Source of the DNA: DATARH01 sp963712835
GTDB taxonomy: Bacteria > Pseudomonadota > Alphaproteobacteria > ATCC43930 > CGMCC-115725
NCBI GenBank assembly: GCA_963712835.1
Contig: CAVQJJ010000011.1
Coordinates: forward strand, 248,001 to 312,000
Length of the DNA: 64,000 nucleotides
Reading direction: 5' to 3'
The position numbers were made by a program, and so were the translations under genes. Shown in pieces: positions 58,719 to 64,000 of the stretch; positions within the stretch are counted from its first letter, which is position 1, and every line of letters starts with the position of its first letter. The notes below the pieces were generated by a model, which searched no databases, was not told where the DNA came from, and was given only the letters and a program-made list of their open reading frames with translations.

Positions 58719-61700
58719 GCCTCAACCGCGCCGGCCAGCGCGCCGCGCAGCAGCGTCTTCTTCGCCGCCCACTCCTCGGCCGGCTCCAGCGTTTCGAGGA
58801 ATTGCGTCTCGCCGCCGGCGTGCAGCGCGATCGGGATGCCGTCGCGGTAGAGCACGCGGTTGCCGGTCAGCGCGGCGAGGCGCGGCCCCGGCGTGACGAT
58901 GCCGACAAGGTTCAACGGATCGGCGCCCGACAGCGATACCAGCGCACCGGAGGCTGGCTTGCGCCGCGCCTCGCGCAGCAGGCCCACCGCGTCGGGCAGC
59001 GCGAATTGCTCGCCGGCAAACCCGGCGACAAACCGCCCGCCGCGAATATCGCCGCGCGCCTCCAGCCGGCGATAGACCCGCAGCAGGTCGCGCCACGGCG
59101 GCAGCCACGCCGCCTCGCGCTCGATGAGCCGCCAGAACACCACGCCGTAGCGCCGCAACAGCGTGCGCGCCAAATGCTCGGCCGCCTCGCCCGCAGCTTG
59201 CGACGGGTTGTCGGCAACGCGCGGGCGACGCGCCAAGGCCCAGCGCCCGGCATTCTCCATCGCAAAGCTCAAAGCGCGGCGCTTGCGGCGGTTGGCGCTG
59301 GAGGTCGGGGCGAGCAGCGCGCGCAGCCCGGCGAAGCTGTCCGAGGTCACGAGGCCGAGCGCCACCAGCTCGCCCAGCGCCTCCTCGACTTGCGGGCGCA
59401 GCAGCCGGCTGCCCTCGACGAGCTCGTCGAAGAACGAGGCGCCCTCCTGGCGAATGACGTCGAGCACGCGCCGCGCGGTGGCGCTCGGCGCGGCCTCGTC
59501 AGGGCTCGGCGACAACAGCGCCCACAGCGCGGCGTTGCGGCGCGCGAGCAGCGTGATCGGGGTTGAGCGAACCGGCGAGACGCCGCGGCCGCTGCCTTCT
59601 GCCTGCAGACTGCGTGGCCGCAGGCGCGCCCAGGCGACGCGACCCGAGAGGCACAGATCATCGAGCCAGACCGGATCGTAATCCTTGAGCCGGCTGGGGA
59701 GGATTTCGCTTTCCCACGCGCCGGCCGCGGCCTCGAAACCTTCGAGCTGCCCGCCGAGCGCGGCCAGCGCGTCGGGCCCCTCCATCCGCGCGCCGGGCGC
59801 GACGCGCTGCCAGTCGAACAGGAAGCGCAGGAAATCCTTGGCCGCGACCGGTTCGATTTCGGCGCGCAACCGGTTGACCGTGTAACGGTGGACCCGCGCC
59901 AGTAGGCGGCGCTCACACCATTCATGCTCGGCGACGCCATTGGTGAAGCGGCCTTTGAGCGCGAAGCCCTCGGCTTCGAGCGCGGCCAGCGCATAGGCGA
60001 TGTCATCCGTGGTCAGGCCGAGCGGCGCGGCGAGCGCCTCGGCGCTGACCGGCCCGAGTCCCTCGAGCCGGCCGCGCAGGATTTCGACCAGCGCCAGGTC
60101 GGGCGACCAGGCATGCGCCGCATAGGATGCCGGTGCCGTAATCGCCGGCTCAAGTGCCGCATCGGGCCACGGTGCCTGGAATTGCGGCAAGCGCTCGGCG
60201 GCGATCCATACCACCGTTTCTTCGTCATTCCCGCGCAGGCGGGAATCCAGGGGGCCAAGGTCGCTGGCGCCGCCCTGGGCCCCCGCTTTCGCGGGGGTGA
60301 CGGGAATTTTGAGCCGCGTAGCGCGCTTCGTCGCCGCCAGCTCGCCGAGCCAGCCATGCCAGCCGGGCGTGTTGCCGACCTCGCTTTCCGCGAGGAAGCC
60401 GAGCCAGACCAGCCCGTCATGCATCTCGTCGGCGTTGACCGGCGCGGGCCACGCCTCCTCGCGCACGCGGGCGATCGCTTCCGGATCGAGCCGGCCGAGA
60501 TCGGCGGCGTCCTCCGGGGTCAGCCAGCGCCGCCCCATCACCGCCTGGGTGCGGCGCTCCTCCAAGGGCGCGTCGTCGAGATAGGCGTAAGGCCGCGCCG
60601 CCAGCACCTCCATCGCCAGCGGCGAGGGCTCGGTGAGGTCGCGCGCGACGATGCGCACCTCGCCCGCCTCGATGCGCCGCAGGAGGCGTTCGAGGCCGAC
60701 AATGTCCATCGCCTCGGTCAAGCAGTCGCCAATCGCCTGGTTGACCAGCGGGTGGTCGGGGATTTCGCGCTCGCCCTGGACGTTTTCCGCGCAGGCGAGC
60801 TGGTCGGGGAAGATCGCCGCGACGAGGTCTTCCGCCTCCATGCGCATCAATTGCGGCGGCACCTTCTTGCCGCCGCGGAAACGCGGCAGCGCCAGCGCCA
60901 CGCCCGCCACCCAGCGCCAGCGCGTCATGAACATCGGCGAGTTGAGCAGCGCCTGGACCAGCACCTGGCGCACGCTCGCCGAGTGCAGATAGCGGGGCAC
61001 CTCATCGAGCGCGAAGCTGTGCACGGTGGTCAGCGACAGGCTGATATTGTCCTCGGTCGCGGCAGCCTGGAGCTCGAAATTGAACTTGCCGCAAAAGCGC
61101 TTGCGCAACGCCAGGCCCCAGGCGCGGTTAAGCCGGCTGCCATAGGGCGAATGGATCACCAGCTGCATGCCGCCGACCGCGTCGAAGAAGCGCTCGAAAA
61201 CCAGCGTGTCGAGCGTCGGAAGCAGCCCCAGCGCGGCATGAGCCGCGGCGAGGTATTCGACCAGCTGCCGGGCCGCCGCCTCGCCGATGCCGACCTCGGA
61301 GGCGAGCCATTCAACAGCTCCCTCGCCCCCACCGGGGGAGAGGGCTGGGGTGAGGGGGCGATCGTTCGAATTGTCGATTAAACCCTCGCCCGACCTCAGC
61401 TCCGCTTCGGTCACCCTCTCCCCCAGTGCGGGAGATGGGATTGGCTCAAGCCGTGCCGCGATCTCCTCTCGCAGCCGCGACACCGAAGCCGATAGTTCGT
61501 CGCTGCGACCGGGCGCTTCGCCGAGCCAGAACGGCACACTCGGAGGCTGGCCCTCGGCGTCCTCGACGCGCACCACGCCGCGCTCGACGCGCTGGATGCG
61601 GTAGGAGGCGTTGCCGAGCTGGAACACGTCGCCGGCGAGGCTCTCGACCGCCCAGTCCTCGTTGACCGTGCCGATGATCTGGTTTTCGGGTTCGAGCAGC

Positions 61701-63208
61701 ACGTGGTAGTCGGCATTATCGGGGATCGTGCCGCCCGAGGTCAGCGCCGTGATGCGCGCGCCGCGCCGGCCGCGCAGCATATGGTTGACCGCGTCGTGAT
61801 GAATGAGCGCCCCGCGCCGCCCGCGCCTGGTGCTGAACCCTTCCGCCAGCATCGCCACCGCCGCGTCGAAATCGGCGCGATCGAGGTTTCGGTAGGGCCA
61901 GGATTTGCGGAACAGCGCGAAGAGGCCGTCCTCGCTCCATTCGCGCGCCGCGAGCTCGGCGACGATCTGTTGCGCCAGCACGTCGAGCGCGCCCTCGGGG
62001 ATGGCCAGCGTATCGAGTTCGCCGCGCCGCACACTGTCGATAAGGGCCGCGCACTCGACCAGCTCGTCGCGCGACAGCGGGAACAGCCGGCCTTTCGGCG
62101 TCCCGTCGACCGCGTGGCCCGAGCGGCCGACGCGCTGCAGAAAGCTGGCGATCGAGCGCGGCGAGCCGATCTGGCAGACCAGGTCGACATCGCCGATATC
62201 GATGCCGAGTTCGAGCGAGGCGGTCGCCACCAGCACTTTCAACTCGCCGCGCTTGAGGCGCTGCTCGGCGTCGAGCCGCGCTTCCTTGGCGAGGCTGCCG
62301 TGATGCGCGGCGATGTGCGCCTCGCCGATGCGCTCCGACAATTGCCGCGTCGCGCGTTCGGCGAGGCGGCGCGTGTTGACGAAGATCAGCGTCGTGCGAT
62401 GCGCCTCGATCAGCTCGGCGAGCCGGTCGTAAACCTGCGACCAGACCTCGTGCGACATCACCGCTTCGAGCGGCGAGGAGGGCATTTCGAGCGCCAGATC
62501 GCGCGCCCGGCGATGCCCGGTGTCGATGATCGCGCAGTCGTCTTCTGCCGCGCCGATGAGGAACCGCGCCACCGCCTCGATCGGCTTTTGCGTCGCCGAC
62601 AGGCCGATGCGCTGCAATTTGCCGCCGCACAGCGATTTGAGGCGTTCGAGCGACACCGCGAGATGCGTGCCGCGCTTGTTCGACGCCAGCGCGTGAATCT
62701 CGTCGACGATGACCGAGCGGGTCGTTCCCAGCATGCGCCGGCCGGATTCGGAGCCGAGCAACAGATAAAGCGATTCCGGGGTCGTCACGACGATATGCGG
62801 CGGCTTTTTCGCCATCTTCTGGCGCTCGCCCGATGGGGTGTCGCCGGTGCGCACCCAAGTGCGGATATCGACCGGCGGCAGCCCGCGCGCCGCCAGCTCC
62901 TCGGCGATCCCGGCGAGCGGGATCTGAAGATTTTTCTGGATGTCGTTCGACAGCGCCTTGAGCGGCGAGACATAGACGATCTGCGTCGCGTCTTCCAGGG
63001 CGCCCTGCTCCAGCCCTTCGCGCACCAGCCCGTCGATCGCCGCGAGGAACGCCGCCAGCGTCTTGCCCGAGCCGGTCGGGGCGGCGATCAGCACATGGCG
63101 GCCGGATCGGATCGCCGGCCAGGCTTCCGTTTGCGCCGAGGTTGGCGCCGCAAAATGACGCGCGAACCAAGCGGCGACGGCGTGATGGAAGAGCGAAAAG
63201 AGAGACAT
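58715..63208 (-). CDS. lhr: large helicase-related protein Lhr
   Basis: A 1497-residue DEAD/DEAH-box helicase of the long Lhr type. Walker A AAPTGSGKT lies at 42-50, DEIH at 169-172, SATQKP as motif III, then the second RecA domain with VATASLELGIDIGDVDLVCQIG and QRVGRSGH. A winged-helix and Lhr core follow, and the C-terminal half is the long Lhr extension (DUF4910-unrelated). The family unwinds DNA and RNA-DNA hybrids in repair. Two palindromic elements are inserted in frame at 60215-60305 and 61318-61445, adding about 30 and 40 residues in low-homology loops. Confidence 0.92.
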   Translation of the reverse strand: MSLFSLFHHAVAAWFARHFAAPTSAQTEAWPAIRSGRHVLIAAPTGSGKTLAAFLAAIDGLVREGLEQGALEDATQIVYVSPLKALSNDIQKNLQIPLAGIAEELAARGLPPVDIRTWVRTGDTPSGERQKMAKKPPHIVVTTPESLYLLLGSESGRRMLGTTRSVIVDEIHALASNKRGTHLAVSLERLKSLCGGKLQRIGLSATQKPIEAVARFLIGAAEDDCAIIDTGHRRARDLALEMPSSPLEAVMSHEVWSQVYDRLAELIEAHRTTLIFVNTRRLAERATRQLSERIGEAHIAAHHGSLAKEARLDAEQRLKRGELKVLVATASLELGIDIGDVDLVCQIGSPRSIASFLQRVGRSGHAVDGTPKGRLFPLSRDELVECAALIDSVRRGELDTLAIPEGALDVLAQQIVAELAAREWSEDGLFALFRKSWPYRNLDRADFDAAVAMLAEGFSTRRGRRGALIHHDAVNHMLRGRRGARITALTSGGTIPDNADYHVLLEPENQIIGTVNEDWAVESLAGDVFQLGNASYRIQRVERGVVRVEDAEGQPPSVPFWLGEAPGRSDELSASVSRLREEIAARLEPIPSPALGERVTEAELRSGEGLIDNSNDRPLTPALSPGGGEGAVEWLASEVGIGEAAARQLVEYLAAAHAALGLLPTLDTLVFERFFDAVGGMQLVIHSPYGSRLNRAWGLALRKRFCGKFNFELQAAATEDNISLSLTTVHSFALDEVPRYLHSASVRQVLVQALLNSPMFMTRWRWVAGVALALPRFRGGKKVPPQLMRMEAEDLVAAIFPDQLACAENVQGEREIPDHPLVNQAIGDCLTEAMDIVGLERLLRRIEAGEVRIVARDLTEPSPLAMEVLAARPYAYLDDAPLEERRTQAVMGRRWLTPEDAADLGRLDPEAIARVREEAWPAPVNADEMHDGLVWLGFLAESEVGNTPGWHGWLGELAATKRATRLKIPVTPAKAGAQGGASDLGPLDSRLRGNDEETVVWIAAERLPQFQAPWPDAALEPAITAPASYAAHAWSPDLALVEILRGRLEGLGPVSAEALAAPLGLTTDDIAYALAALEAEGFALKGRFTNGVAEHEWCERRLLARVHRYTVNRLRAEIEPVAAKDFLRFLFDWQRVAPGARMEGPDALAALGGQLEGFEAAAGAWESEILPSRLKDYDPVWLDDLCLSGRVAWARLRPRSLQAEGSGRGVSPVRSTPITLLARRNAALWALLSPSPDEAAPSATARRVLDVIRQEGASFFDELVEGSRLLRPQVEEALGELVALGLVTSDSFAGLRALLAPTSSANRRKRRALSFAMENAGRWALARRPRVADNPSQAAGEAAEHLARTLLRRYGVVFWRLIEREAAWLPPWRDLLRVYRRLEARGDIRGGRFVAGFAGEQFALPDAVGLLREARRKPASGALVSLSGADPLNLVGIVTPGPRLAALTGNRVLYRDGIPIALHAGGETQFLETLEPAEEWAAKKTLLRGALAGAVEA
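60215..60305. repeat. palindromic element inside lhr, GTCATTCCCGC type
   Basis: It begins TCGTCATTCCCGCGCAGGCGGGAATCC and ends GCCCCCGCTTTCGCGGGGGTGACGG in two hairpins. It encodes IPVTPAKAGAQ ... PLDSRLRGNDE in the helicase frame, a peptide known to arise wherever this repeat enters genes. It is open in frame, so the gene is not broken. Confidence 0.78.
61318..61445. repeat. palindromic element inside lhr, GGGGGAGAGGG type
   Basis: The segment holds CTCCCTCGCCCCCACCGGGGGAGAGGG on one side and CACCCTCTCCCCCAGTGCGGGAGA on the other, a compound palindrome. It encodes SPALGERVTEAELRSGEG ... RPLTPALSPGGGEGA in frame. It is related in arms to the hairpin at 37916. Confidence 0.75.
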
Positions 63209-63291
63209 GGCGGAGATCGGGGTGTCGGAGCGTCGGAGGTCCGGCGGAAAGTTTGTTCTCGTTATGATCCTATTTGGGGATCGTCGCCACG

Positions 63292-63331
63292 AAAAAAAGC
63301 CCGACCGTCACCGATCGGGCGATTTTTTTTT
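63292..63331. terminator. bidirectional rho-independent terminator
   Basis: The stem is GCCCGA at 63299-63304 and TCGGGC at 63315-63320 with a 10-base loop. An A-run (63292-63298) precedes it and nine T residues (63323-63331) follow it. It therefore reads as a terminator on both strands. On the minus strand it ends the secreted-protein gene before lhr. Confidence 0.88.
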
Positions 63332-63349
63332 CGCGCGGCGGCACGAAGG

Positions 63350-64000
63350 CTAATTCAGCGACGCCTCGTGCACGAGCCCGGCATAGGGATGCGCGCCCTG
63401 CGCCTTGGCCATGATCGTGCGCGGCGCAGTGTAGGAATGCGCAGGGGCGGCCTTGGTCATGATCATCCGCGGCCCGGTCTGCGGCGCGGCGGTGGGCAGC
63501 TGCGTCGGCACCTGGAAGCCCGGCGCGGCGGCCGCCGCGCAATTGCCGCTGGCATGGGTCACCACATGCGGCGCGGCGCCGTTGCCGTTCGAGGTGATGA
63601 CCATGCTGCGGCTGCAGACATTGCTGCCGTTGGTCTCGGAGACGAACGAATATTCACTGCTGCCGGCCGGCATGTCGCTGGCCGCGGTCAGGTTCGGCTG
63701 AGCCGCACCGGACCGCAGGACCGCCGCTTCGCGGAACATCTGGTCGGCCTGCCGATCCATCGCGGCCGAGATGCGCTCGAGCTGAGCGAAGGCGTCGTCG
63801 GGACCGAAGAATGACGGCATCGCGGCGAAGGCTGCGGCCGGCACATCGCTGACCGTAACTTGGGGCGGGGTGGCGCCCGTGTACTGGATCTGCTCGACTC
63901 CGCCGCCCGGCAGCGCCACCGTCATCGTGTGGATAACTGAATTCCCTTGGGGGCCTTGCGCGAGGGCCAATCCGCAACAGCCGATGGCGGCGACCGCCGC
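63350..64000 (-). CDS. secreted protein of unknown function (5' end beyond the window)
   Basis: The frame is open to the window edge. Its first visible residues (AVAAIGCCGLALAQGP) are the end of a signal peptide, so the start lies beyond 64000. The mature part of about 200 residues has a short beta-rich block (GGGVEQIQYTGATPPQVTV), a helical stretch (FAQLERISAAMDRQADQMFREA), a Cys-containing section (NGSNVCSRSMVITSNGNG) and an Ala/Pro-rich tail. I do not recognise the family. The terminator at 63292 lies just beyond its stop. Confidence 0.65.
   Translation of the reverse strand, partial: AAVAAIGCCGLALAQGPQGNSVIHTMTVALPGGGVEQIQYTGATPPQVTVSDVPAAAFAAMPSFFGPDDAFAQLERISAAMDRQADQMFREAAVLRSGAAQPNLTAASDMPAGSSEYSFVSETNGSNVCSRSMVITSNGNGAAPHVVTHASGNCAAAAAPGFQVPTQLPTAAPQTGPRMIMTKAAPAHSYTAPRTIMAKAQGAHPYAGLVHEASLN

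Noticed and set aside
59924..61381. 485-codon plus-strand open frame opposite lhr
   Set aside because: Antisense shadow; it crosses both palindromic repeats and shows no domain.
61703..63814. 703-codon plus-strand open frame opposite lhr
   Set aside because: It is antisense to conserved helicase motifs and its Arg/Ala/Gln-rich translation resembles no family; long antisense frames are expected in GC-rich DNA.
1..64000. CRISPR arrays, tRNA or rRNA genes, insertion sequences, integrases
   Set aside because: I looked on both strands and saw no regularly spaced repeats, cloverleaf-type sequence, transposase motif or integrase.

Overview
The window is GC-rich chromosomal DNA with densely packed genes. 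The families present (XrtA-type polysaccharide genes, glcD-glcE-glcF, MmgE/PrpD, LLM oxidoreductases, paired TauD-like and dienelactone-hydrolase paralogues, an FNPDEPR-type linker protein, and dispersed palindromes of the CATTGCGAGG and GTCATTCCCGCG kinds) suggest an alphaproteobacterium, perhaps of the Rhodospirillales/Reyranella/Rhizobiales kind. That placement is an inference. I see no rRNA, tRNA, CRISPR array, integrase, transposase or plasmid gene.

Positions 1-27300 form a large exopolysaccharide locus. It opens with four genes typical of the PEP-CTERM/exosortase-A (XrtA) polysaccharide system: secretion ATPase, polysaccharide deacetylase, FemAB-like transferase and a TIGR03087-type glycosyltransferase. 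A long minus-strand operon follows, read from 11769 down to 4198: glucose-1-phosphate cytidylyltransferase, ABC permease, ABC ATPase, a Cys-rich protein with a duplicated domain, two GT2 glycosyltransferases (the second frameshifted) and a DUF4910/DUF2172 aminopeptidase-like protein. Divergent from it are an SDR and an RmlC-like epimerase. Next come an acyltransferase, an outer-membrane export lipoprotein, a large beta-barrel, a GT4 enzyme and a GMC oxidoreductase. The locus ends with a plus-strand run: an ATP-grasp/tyrosine-phosphatase fusion, a second deacetylase-like protein, a GT2, an FkbM methyltransferase and a metallophosphoesterase. Two deacetylases, a FemAB protein, an ATP-grasp ligase and an aminopeptidase-like protein together suggest a polysaccharide carrying amino-acid or amide-linked groups.

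Positions 27400-30000 are an accessory island: a TPR protein beside a protein with a rhizobial-type linker and a short Cys-containing tail, bracketed by degenerate repeats, then about 1 kb without a convincing gene.

Positions 30000-64000 are mixed metabolism and envelope genes: msrA, a soluble CBS-domain histidine kinase, MmgE/PrpD, a methyltransferase, two dienelactone hydrolases around a GT2-methyltransferase fusion, two TauD-like dioxygenases, a TPR/beta-barrel protein with a large FecR-domain exported partner, a CYTH-CHAD protein, LLM and Rieske oxygenases, a DPM1-like glycosyltransferase with a VTT membrane protein, glycolate oxidase glcDEF, rpmJ, msrB, an M28 peptidase, a split MFS/spermidine-synthase-like pair, the large helicase lhr, and the 3' part of a secreted protein cut by the window end.

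Four conserved genes (GT2 near 6182, CYTH-CHAD near 43260, VTT near 48760, glcF near 48921) are each broken by what looks like one extra base. The same sign in every case points to residual sequence error at least as much as to gene decay.
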